7,018 nucleotides of DNA from the NCBI GenBank assembly GCA_003509805.1, contig DOMV01000427.1:552-7569 (forward strand), written 5' to 3'. The notes beneath the pieces are model-generated. The model was given only the letters and a program-made list of their open reading frames with translations. It was not told where the DNA came from and ran no database searches. Origin of the DNA: Planctomycetaceae bacterium (GTDB lineage Bacteria > Planctomycetota > Planctomycetia > Pirellulales > Thermoguttaceae). This document shows positions 1 to 5,395 of this stretch, piece after piece; position 1 is the first letter of the stretch; every line of letters starts with the position of its first letter. The translations under genes were made by a program, and so were the position numbers.

Positions 1-855
1 ACGATCATCGAAAGCGGCCTCGACATCCCGAACGCGAATACCATTTTCATCGACCACGCCGATCATTACGGGCTTGCGGAACTGCATCAACTCCGGGGCC
101 GTGTCGGGCGTTATAAAAATCAGGCGTATTGCTATCTCCTCCTGGACGCGAATCAGCCGTTGAGTGATATCGCGGGGAAACGGCTCCGCGCGATCGAGGA
201 ATTTTCGCACCTGGGCGCCGGGTTCAACATCGCCATGCGCGACCTGGAAATCCGGGGAGCCGGAAACATCCTGGGAACGCAGCAGAGCGGACACATCGCG
301 ACCGTCGGATATGAAATGTATTGCACATTCCTCGAAGCGGCGGTCCGGGGCCTGAAGAAAATGCCGCCCAAAACGGTCGTCGAGGTCGAGCTTGATCTGC
401 CCGGAAGCGCTTACATTCCCAAACGATATATTGAAAGTCAACGGCAGAAAATCGACCTGTACCGCCGCCTGACCAGGGTGGCGACGCCCGAAGAACTCGA
501 CGATCTGGAGCAGGAAATGATCGACCGGTTCGGCGACCCCCCGCGACCGGTCCGGCGTTTGCTGTGCCATGCGAGCATCCGGGTCAAGGCGCACCGGTTG
601 CGGATCAGGGCCGTCCGCCTTGAAAAAGGCATGATGGGCGACCCGACCGTTACGCTCGACGGCGGTTATGTCGTCGCCGACTTCGTTTCGCAGGATTTGA
701 TGGAAAAGCTCCGGAAAAAACTCCACCCGATTCCGTTGCGGATGACCGGGGACATGAAAGCGTACATTCCGATGCCGGCGGAACTCGGCGGGCTCTCCGG
801 CGACCCCGATGAGATCATGGCATTCGTCGACGCCATTCTCGTTGACGTGCGCTGA
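1..855 (+). CDS. mfd: Transcription-repair coupling factor Mfd, C-terminal part (5' end outside window)
   Basis: Mfd is a cytoplasmic DNA translocase that removes RNA polymerase stalled at DNA lesions and recruits UvrA, so that the transcribed strand is repaired first. The frame is open from base 1 and gives 284 visible residues, about a quarter of a full protein. It begins in the second RecA-like helicase lobe: motif V (TIIESGLDIPN, visible residues 1-11) and motif VI (QLRGRVGR, 30-37). Next comes the translocation motif shared with RecG, around 71-107 (LGAGFNIAMRDLEIRGAGNI then LGTQQSGHI). The C-terminal TRCF domain follows, with VELDLPGSAYIP at 129-140, LYRRL near 153-157 and RFGDPP at 176-181. 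The reading ends with TGA at 853-855. RecG is excluded by the TRCF domain. The last codons overlap a promoter pointing toward galE. No frameshift or lost motif was seen in the visible part. Confidence 0.95.
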   Translation, partial: TIIESGLDIPNANTIFIDHADHYGLAELHQLRGRVGRYKNQAYCYLLLDANQPLSDIAGKRLRAIEEFSHLGAGFNIAMRDLEIRGAGNILGTQQSGHIATVGYEMYCTFLEAAVRGLKKMPPKTVVEVELDLPGSAYIPKRYIESQRQKIDLYRRLTRVATPEELDDLEQEMIDRFGDPPRPVRRLLCHASIRVKAHRLRIRAVRLEKGMMGDPTVTLDGGYVVADFVSQDLMEKLRKKLHPIPLRMTGDMKAYIPMPAELGGLSGDPDEIMAFVDAILVDVR

Positions 856-870
856 CGGACTTGGTATACT
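842..870 (+). promoter_or_regulatory. Sigma-70-type promoter upstream of the galE leader
   Basis: TTGACG at 842-847 (five of six consensus bases) and TATACT at 865-870 (five of six) are separated by exactly 17 bp. TG at 862-863 adds an extended -10. The -35 box lies inside the last codons of mfd. The predicted start is near 877-880. It would transcribe a leader of about 190 nt before galE, or a short RNA ending at the hairpin at 998-1034. Assignment is by consensus only. Confidence 0.6.
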
Positions 871-879
871 TCGGACGGC

Positions 880-957
880 ATGACAATCCTCCCGCGAACA
901 AGCGCCCGATGCTCGAACGAAACGTTTAAGCACTTGTCTGGACAGATGTTATACTGA
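880..957 (+). other. Tiny 25-codon ORF in the galE leader, possibly leaderless
   Basis: The ATG lies nine bases after the TATACT box, so a transcript starting there would have almost no 5' untranslated region. The frame runs 25 codons to TGA at 955-957 and the peptide has no recognisable motif. No Shine-Dalgarno sequence precedes it. It could be a leader peptide or chance. The same spacing (TATAC, then nine bases, then ATG or GTG) recurs at 2182-2199 and 6902-6919, which is why I list it. I do not claim a function. Confidence 0.15.
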
Positions 958-979
958 AAATCATTGAACTTTCCCGAAG
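950..979 (+). repeat. 30-bp interspersed repeat, copy 1 (TATACTGAA ... TTTCCCGAAG)
   Basis: This segment matches 6771-6800 over 30 ungapped positions with 23 identities, including a perfect TATACTGAA start and a perfect TTTCCCGAAG end. Both copies are intergenic and in the same orientation. The TATACT could be a -10 box, but no acceptable -35 box lies 16-18 bp upstream of either copy. Confidence 0.4.
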
Positions 980-997
980 CCGGGGAAACGGCGACTC

Positions 998-1034
998 CGC
1001 GCCGAGACGGTCGGGATCGACGGCCGCGTTTTTT
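998..1034 (+). terminator. Terminator-like hairpin with T6 tract between mfd and galE
   Basis: CGCG (998-1001) and CCG (1002-1004) pair with CGCG (1025-1028) and CGG (1021-1023), leaving one bulged C at 1024 and a 16-nt loop. Six T's (1029-1034) follow directly. It lies about 150 bp after the promoter at 842-870 and 33 bp before the galE start. It may end mfd transcripts, end a short leader RNA, or attenuate galE. The bulge lowers certainty. Confidence 0.45.
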
Positions 1035-1067
1035 ATCTGAAGATCAGTATTTTCCCACTTGATTCCC

Positions 1068-2063
1068 ATGAACATCCTGATTACGGGCGGAGCCGGATAC
1101 ATCGGTTCCCACGCGGTGAAACAACTCCATGCCCTCGGGCACGCAGTCGTCGTGCTCGATAATCTTGTTCGCGGCCACCGAGCGGCGGTTCCCACGGAGA
1201 TTCCCTTTTACGAACTCGATTTGGCCGAAACCGACCGAATCGTCGAACTGCTGCTCAGGCACGAGGTTGAAGTCGTCATGCACTTCGCGGCCCTGACCTA
1301 TGTCGGCGAATCGGTCCAAAAACCGCTCTGGTACTACAGGAACAATACGGCCGGGGCAATGAGCCTGTTCGAGGCGATGGAACGGGCCGGTGTCAAGCGA
1401 TGCGTTTTCAGTTCGACCGCCGCCACGTACGGCGAACCGGATGAAATCCCGATCCGGGAAACCAACCGCCAAGCCCCGATCAACCCCTACGGCCGTTCGA
1501 AATGGTTCGTCGAGGCTATCCTGCGGGATATTGTCGCCGCCGATCCGGCGTTCGGTTTTGTCGCCCTGCGTTATTTCAACGTCGCCGGCGCCGCCGCCGA
1601 CGGAACCATCGGGGAAGATCACGAGCCGGAAACCCACCTGGTTCCGAACGTCCTGTACGCGGCCATGGGAAAACGCGAGAACATCACCGTTTTCGGGACC
1701 GATTACGCGACACCCGACGGAACCTGCGTCCGCGATTACGTCCATGTCGACGATTTGGTCGAGGCCCATATTCTCGCGATGAACACGCTCCGGGACGGCG
1801 ATGCCCGGTTTTATAATCTCGGAATCGGTCGCGGCTATTCGGTCAAGGAAATTCTTGATGCCGCGAAAAGAGCGACCGGCCGGGATATCCCGACCAAATT
1901 CGGCGCGAGGCGGCCCGGCGATCCCGCCCGGCTTTACGCTTGCAGCGACGCGGCCCAGCGGGAACTCGCCTGGAAACCCCGGCACACGTCGGTCGATGAG
2001 ATCATCGATTCCGCATGGCGATGGCACACGGCTCACCCGGACGGATACGACGCTTCGGGCTGA
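1068..2063 (+). CDS. galE: UDP-glucose 4-epimerase (GalE)
   Basis: GalE is a cytoplasmic, NAD-dependent enzyme that interconverts UDP-glucose and UDP-galactose. It serves galactose use and supplies sugar nucleotides for surface polysaccharide. The product has 331 residues, close to the usual 330-340 of this short-chain dehydrogenase family. The NAD-binding Rossmann motif TGGAGYIGS is at residues 6-14, with Asp31 after the second strand. The catalytic Thr117 (FSST) replaces the Ser seen in Escherichia coli, and the Tyr141-x3-Lys145 pair sits in NPYGRSK. RYFNVAGA (168-175) and RDYVHVDDL (222-230) are standard family blocks. I chose ATG 1068 because the protein then starts MNILITGG as relatives do. 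A TTG nine bases upstream is in frame. No clear Shine-Dalgarno sequence precedes the start. Transcription probably comes from the promoter at 842-870, and a terminator follows the stop. Confidence 0.95.
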   Translation: MNILITGGAGYIGSHAVKQLHALGHAVVVLDNLVRGHRAAVPTEIPFYELDLAETDRIVELLLRHEVEVVMHFAALTYVGESVQKPLWYYRNNTAGAMSLFEAMERAGVKRCVFSSTAATYGEPDEIPIRETNRQAPINPYGRSKWFVEAILRDIVAADPAFGFVALRYFNVAGAAADGTIGEDHEPETHLVPNVLYAAMGKRENITVFGTDYATPDGTCVRDYVHVDDLVEAHILAMNTLRDGDARFYNLGIGRGYSVKEILDAAKRATGRDIPTKFGARRPGDPARLYACSDAAQRELAWKPRHTSVDEIIDSAWRWHTAHPDGYDASG

Positions 2064-2085
2064 AAGGCGAACGGACCACCAAGAG

Positions 2086-2130
2086 GACGCCGGGCATTCG
2101 CGTGACTGGATTCATACCCCGGCGTCTTTT
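2086..2130 (+). terminator. Intrinsic terminator after galE
   Basis: GACGCCGGG (2086-2094) pairs perfectly with CCCGGCGTC (2118-2126) across a 23-nt loop, and TTTT (2127-2130) follows. It begins 23 bases after the galE stop codon. The reverse strand is followed only by CTCTT, so it is at best a weak terminator for the oncoming methyltransferase operon. Confidence 0.75.
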
Positions 2131-2150
2131 CATCCGTGCCGCTATGATCT

Positions 2151-2293
2151 GCCGTGTTCCACATAAAAAAGGAGAGCGTCATATACCGGAAACGCGATGA
2201 AAACGGACATTTGGTCAAGCCTGCTGGCCGTACTCGTCTCAACTCTTGGACAGGAAATCACTTAAACGGATCGTTCGGGCGGCAGATGATCGT
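2151..2293 (+). repeat. Dispersed intergenic repeat, copy 1
   Basis: Bases 2181-2230 match 6901-6950 at 43 of 50 ungapped positions, including a 10/10 block at 2201-2210. After a 5-nt length difference, 2266-2293 match 6991-7018 at 21 of 28. The stretch between also aligns (ACTCG followed by CTC- and AACCTCT-like words). Weaker similarity extends left to about 2151 (GCCGTGTTC against GCTGTGTTT). A 22-codon ATG frame starts at 2197, but the substitutions between copies are not synonymous in that frame or in the minus frame I checked, so the repeat looks noncoding. The other copy is cut by the window end. Confidence 0.7.
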
Positions 2294-2360
2294 TCGCGGG
2301 AGGAGTATCATGCCGGATGAACCAATCTCGATGCAAGCGAATAAGCGCGTCCATTTCCCG

Positions 2361-3194
2361 TCAAAATGCGACATGCGGTTCGCGGACCTCCGGAATCGGG
2401 ACAACTTCCGCAAGCCGTCGTTCGATGTTCCCGGCGTAATCTGCTGAAATTTCGAAACCGAAATAATTCCGGCCCCACCGTTTTGCGACAACCGCCGTGG
2501 TCCCGCTGCCCATGAAAGGATCGAGTACCGTTTCACCGGGATTGCTTGAAACGCGGATGATCCGTTCAAGAACCGGTTCCGGCATTTGGCAGTTGTGCCA
2601 ACCTTCTCGTTCCTTGAACGTACCGCAGAGCCGTGAATGGACCAACAGCGAATCGTCGGTCGTACATTCCTCGGGAATCCACTGCGGCCTCAATATCCAG
2701 GTGTCGTCGGGAAGCCGGCCCTTCGAATCGGCCCGTTTGTCCTTGTAAACCATCTGCCTCGCGCTGGGAACGCGGATCGCGTCGGCATTGAACGTGAAAC
2801 ACCCAGGATCCTTGACGAAATGGAAAAGATGCGTGTGGGAACGGGTGAATTTGCGCTTGCAGTTGACGCCGAACGTGTAGTACCAGATCACCCAGGACCG
2901 GCAGGAAAAACCGAGATTCCCGGTGGCGCACACCTTCAATTCGGCTGCGAACTCGTCGCCGATCGCGAGCCAGAACGTTCCCCGCGGCTTCAGGATGCGA
3001 CGCACCTGGGTCATCCATTTTTTACACCAGCCGAGATACTCCGCATCCGTGCGGCGGTCGTCGTACGCATCGTATTCGTAACCGATATTGAACGGCGGAT
3101 CGGCAAAAACCAGATCGACGCTCCCGGCCGGCAACGCGCGCATTCCGGCAACGCAATCCTGGGTGACGATACGATTCCATTCGACGGACTTCAT
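2361..3194 (-). CDS. Solitary DNA N6-adenine methyltransferase, beta class
   Basis: The product (277 residues) should transfer a methyl group from S-adenosylmethionine to adenine in a specific DNA site. The catalytic motif IV DPPF (residues 32-35) comes before the cofactor motif I DPFMGSGTT (225-233), the beta-class order. The recognition region lies between, with RVPSARQ, GRLPDDTW, GTFKEREGWHNCQMPE and then ERII. DPPF rather than SPP favours adenine N6 over cytosine N4. GFEIS (246-250) is the second cofactor motif. An in-frame ATG at 3209 would add five residues, but its own AGG forms a GAGG ribosome site nine bases before the ATG at 3194, so I prefer 3194. It starts 51 bp after the cheX-like gene on the same strand with no terminator seen between. 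No restriction enzyme gene is present in the window. The target site cannot be read from sequence. Confidence 0.87.
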   Translation of the reverse strand: MKSVEWNRIVTQDCVAGMRALPAGSVDLVFADPPFNIGYEYDAYDDRRTDAEYLGWCKKWMTQVRRILKPRGTFWLAIGDEFAAELKVCATGNLGFSCRSWVIWYYTFGVNCKRKFTRSHTHLFHFVKDPGCFTFNADAIRVPSARQMVYKDKRADSKGRLPDDTWILRPQWIPEECTTDDSLLVHSRLCGTFKEREGWHNCQMPEPVLERIIRVSSNPGETVLDPFMGSGTTAVVAKRWGRNYFGFEISADYAGNIERRLAEVVPIPEVREPHVAF

Positions 3195-3203
3195 TTCGGC
3201 GGA

Positions 3204-3207
3204 CCTC
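3204..3207 (-). promoter_or_regulatory. Ribosome binding site deciding the methyltransferase start
   Basis: The minus-strand GAGG lies nine bases before ATG 3194 and overlaps the upstream ATG at 3209. That upstream ATG has no purine-rich site of its own. This favours the shorter product. Confidence 0.5.
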
Positions 3208-3245
3208 ATTGCACGCGATTTCGAAAACTTGCCGACGGGAAAGAC

Positions 3246-4130
3246 CTATTTCGCACCGGGATTGAATGCGAGCGAAACGATGACGGGGTATTCGCCGTCG
3301 ACCAGGACCCGACACAGGACCGATTCCGTCGACGCGTCGTCCGGCAGTTGCGGGAAGCCGATCCCGATTTCCGGGACGGTCAAGGTGAACTTGCCGCCCA
3401 TGTTTTCGAGGAGCAACATCAGGCGTCCGCCAAGAACGTTGGTCAATTCGGCGACGAGATCGCGAATGATCGGACTGTCGAGCTCCAGGTCTTCCCCGGC
3501 GTACATGTTGCGGGCCAATTCCATGGCCAGCTCTTTGGAAACGATGAACCAGACGGTGTTGATGTCCGGCGAGTTGACCCGCATGCAGGACCATATCCAG
3601 CCGTCCTGGTTGCCCACCAATTCCTCGAAATTGACGGTCTTCGATTCGATCGAGATGCCACCGACGGAATTCTCCTCTTTCGTATCGCCCCACGGATCGG
3701 GTTTCGGCGGGGTAAGGGCGCAGGAAGACCCCCATACGTCGTCCGTTTCCGGGACTTCAATCGTCGGTTCCCCCCAATCATCGACCGGCCGGCCGGCGGA
3801 TGTTCCCCAATCATCGACCGGAGCGGTCGCCCGGGAATCGGTTCCTTGGGAATCATCGCCCCACGAATCGCCACCCCACGAATCGCCACCCCACGAATCA
3901 TTGTCCGCCGTCGCCGGCGCGGCCGTTCCCCAACTGTCCTCCGGCGCGGGAACCGCATCGGGCGCCCCTGTTTCCCCGTCACTGAGAACGAAATCGTCCA
4001 GCCCGTTGGAGTGGTCGAATTCTTCGTCGCCGATACGGATCGACGTCGGGATGACTTCCGCGAAAGCCATGGTTTCCAGGGTTTCACGGACGGCATTGAA
4101 CAGGAGGTGTGCGTAACTTTTGGGAATCAT
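3246..4130 (-). CDS. CheX-like chemotaxis phosphatase with Asp-x-Trp-Gly repeat insert
   Basis: CheX proteins remove the phosphate from CheY-P and so end the swimming signal. This 294-residue protein has an N-terminal helix typical of CheX (FNAVRETLETM, residues 11-21). A long low-complexity segment follows (about 40-160). Then comes the rest of a CheC/CheX-type fold (about 166-290). The phosphatase signature Glu-x-x-Asn is present once, E228 and N231 in AELTNVLGG, as expected for CheX rather than CheC, which has two. PEIGIG (253-258) matches the strand after the site. The insert carries eight D-x-W-G motifs at 65, 78, 83, 88, 106, 117, 131 and 145, is acidic, and roughly doubles the usual CheX length of about 150. 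It lies 151 bp downstream of the cheY-like gene, its likely substrate. No good ribosome site is seen before ATG 4130. The family call rests on motif and context. Confidence 0.72.
   Translation of the reverse strand: MIPKSYAHLLFNAVRETLETMAFAEVIPTSIRIGDEEFDHSNGLDDFVLSDGETGAPDAVPAPEDSWGTAAPATADNDSWGGDSWGGDSWGDDSQGTDSRATAPVDDWGTSAGRPVDDWGEPTIEVPETDDVWGSSCALTPPKPDPWGDTKEENSVGGISIESKTVNFEELVGNQDGWIWSCMRVNSPDINTVWFIVSKELAMELARNMYAGEDLELDSPIIRDLVAELTNVLGGRLMLLLENMGGKFTLTVPEIGIGFPQLPDDASTESVLCRVLVDGEYPVIVSLAFNPGAK
3859..3900 (-). repeat. 15-bp in-frame tandem repeat inside the cheX-like gene
   Basis: Two identical 15-bp units (3859-3873 and 3874-3888, plus-strand CCCCACGAATCGCCA) are followed by 11 matching bases of a third. 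They encode consecutive GGDSW units. Because the unit is 15 bp, gain or loss by slippage would change the protein by five residues without a frameshift. The near-perfect identity suggests recent expansion. Confidence 0.85.
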
Positions 4131-4239
4131 GGAAACACCGTTGACGGAAGAAAACCGGTTGCGCCGAAATCGGTCTCAGCCGGACAAGTAAAATCATCGA
4201 ACGAACCTGTCATCGCGGAAACGGCCTCGGCGAAACCGT

Positions 4240-4255
4240 ACGATGAAAACATCGT
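4240..4255 (-). other. Small hairpin between cheY and cheX genes
   Basis: ACGATG (4240-4245) and CATCGT (4250-4255) form a perfect 6-bp stem with a 4-nt loop. On the minus-strand transcript it starts about 26 nt after the cheY stop. There is no U tract, so it is not a terminator. It could be an mRNA processing or stabilising element, or chance. Confidence 0.25.
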
Positions 4256-4281
4256 GAAAGCGCGGCTCCGGAACGGCACGC

Positions 4282-4683
4282 TTATCCCTCCCCATTGGAA
4301 AAGCCCTGATTCTTTTGGCGGATCTCATTGATCGCCGCAGCCAACATGGCCGGGTTGACCGGTTTCGAAAGAATCTGCGTCGCCCCGAGCGACATAAGCT
4401 CCTTGCGTTGCTCTTCGTTGCCGGCGCTGGTCACGACAAGAACGGGCGTCCCGTTGAGCCGCGGACTGACGGAAATGCGCCGCATCAATTCGATCCCGTT
4501 CATATTCGGCATCGTCAGGTCGGTCACGAGCAAATCCGCGGCGACTTCCTTCATCTTGACGATCGCTTCGCTTCCGTCCGAGGCTTCATAAAAATTGGCG
4601 TCGCCGAGTCCCGCGATTTCCAGGCAGCGCCGAATAAACATGCGAGCCAGAGCGGAGTCGTCGGCTATTACGATATTCTTCAT
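4282..4683 (-). CDS. cheY: CheY-like single-domain response regulator
   Basis: This is a 133-residue receiver domain with no output domain, the architecture of CheY, which CheA phosphorylates and which then binds the flagellar switch. Acidic pocket residues Asp8-Asp9 (IADDS), phosphoacceptor Asp55 (VTDLTMP), Thr85 (VVTSAG) and Lys107 (LSKP) are all present, so it should be phosphorylated. Ile104 occupies the place where E. coli CheY has Tyr106, so binding to a switch protein may differ. A GAGG-type ribosome site precedes ATG 4683 by about nine bases. It sits 101 bp downstream of cheD and 151 bp upstream of the cheX-like phosphatase gene, which supports a chemotaxis role. Other stand-alone receivers look similar, so the name depends on context. 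Confidence 0.85.
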   Translation of the reverse strand: MKNIVIADDSALARMFIRRCLEIAGLGDANFYEASDGSEAIVKMKEVAADLLVTDLTMPNMNGIELMRRISVSPRLNGTPVLVVTSAGNEEQRKELMSLGATQILSKPVNPAMLAAAINEIRQKNQGFSNGEG

Positions 4684-4741
4684 AATGGTTTCCCTCTTTC
4701 GCAGGGAGTTTCACGGCGGCCCGTACCGATATGCCCCACAC

Positions 4742-4759
4742 ACGACTCAACCGGCTTCG
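4742..4759 (+). repeat. 18-bp exact intergenic repeat, copy 1
   Basis: ACGACTCAACCGGCTTCG here is identical to 6881-6898, in the same orientation. Both copies are followed within a few bases by a TATA-rich word (TATAAAAC here, TATACTGG there). An exact 18-bp match within 7 kb is unlikely by chance. It lies between cheD and cheY. The other copy directly adjoins the large dispersed repeat. Confidence 0.65.
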
Positions 4760-4760
4760 G

Positions 4761-4790
4761 TATAAAACATTACAATATAAAACATTACAG
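4761..4790. repeat. 15-bp AT-rich tandem duplication at the 3' end of cheD
   Basis: TATAAAACATTACA occurs twice in tandem (4761-4775 and 4776-4790), the units differing only in their last base (A or G). The second unit contains the last cheD codon and its stop, so the duplication copied the gene end. The AT-rich composition stands out from its GC-rich surroundings. Confidence 0.85.
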
Positions 4791-5291
4791 CTCCCAATCC
4801 GGTCGGCCCGGACAGGAAAGGACGATGCGTCCGGAATCACGATACAGGGTTACGGTGCGGCTGTGCGAGCCGCCGACATCCTCCGCGACGGTACCGAGAC
4901 CGAATTGCCACAGTATCTTCTTGGCGGCCAGGACATTGCGTTTTCCGATGTTGAACGTGTTGTTCGGATCGGCCACGTTCGCACCACCGCACATCTTGAT
5001 AATCAGGTTGGAAGGCTTGGAAAAAGAACCGGCCAGTTTGGTCATCAACGCGATCAGCGCGGGTATTCCGGTATCGGCGAAATAACCGGGAAGCTGCTTC
5101 GCCCGATCAGGCGAAACCGAGGCGTCCGGGAGGGCGATATGGTCCATTCCCACGCAACGGGTTCCGCGATCGAGAATCATCAACCCGATACAGGAGCCCA
5201 GCGCCATGGTACGAATCACCCCCCCCTGGGAGGTTGTCGCCCCGTAATCGCCGACTCCCAGCATGATTTTGGCCGAATTCCCCGTCTGCAT
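4785..5291 (-). CDS. cheD: Chemoreceptor glutamine deamidase CheD
   Basis: CheD converts specific glutamines in chemoreceptors to glutamate, making them ready for methylation, and in several bacteria also modulates the CheC phosphatase. The protein has 168 residues, normal for the family. The catalytic triad seen in Thermotoga CheD (Thr, Cys, His with spacing 6 and 17) is matched exactly by Thr28, Cys34 (ALGSCIG) and His51 (GMDHIALP). GGAN (102-105), NIGKRN (114-119) and GGSHSRTV (140-147) are further family blocks. GGAG lies seven bases before ATG 5291, a good ribosome site. It is 104 bp downstream of cheB on the same strand. No cheC is present in the window. The only phosphatase nearby is the CheX-like protein. 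Confidence 0.96.
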   Translation of the reverse strand: MQTGNSAKIMLGVGDYGATTSQGGVIRTMALGSCIGLMILDRGTRCVGMDHIALPDASVSPDRAKQLPGYFADTGIPALIALMTKLAGSFSKPSNLIIKMCGGANVADPNNTFNIGKRNVLAAKKILWQFGLGTVAEDVGGSHSRTVTLYRDSGRIVLSCPGRPDWEL

Positions 5292-5395
5292 ATACGAGCT
5301 CCGTTAGAATGGTCGATGAACACCGGGCAATCAGCCGCTACGTTGACAAACCCTTGCTTCTTCCAGGAAAACCGACCATCGTAAATTCGATATCA

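Noticed and set aside
1044..2036. Open minus-strand frame of 330 codons opposite galE
   Set aside because: GalE has all its family motifs in the plus frame. The antisense frame has no recognisable domain and arises from GC-biased codon use.
2165..2187. A6 tract read as a minus-strand terminator for the methyltransferase operon
   Set aside because: The only stem beside it is four base pairs (GCGT with ACGC), too weak to support a terminator call.
3859..3900. Tandem repeats as a CRISPR array
   Set aside because: The units are 15 bp, directly adjacent without spacers, and in frame inside a gene.
2637..4331. Open plus-strand frame of 564 codons opposite the methyltransferase and cheX-like genes
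   Set aside because: It is a shadow. The minus strand holds conserved catalytic motifs (DPPF, DPFMGSG, Glu-x-x-Asn), while this frame is Arg/Pro/Gly-rich without any domain and crosses an intergenic gap.
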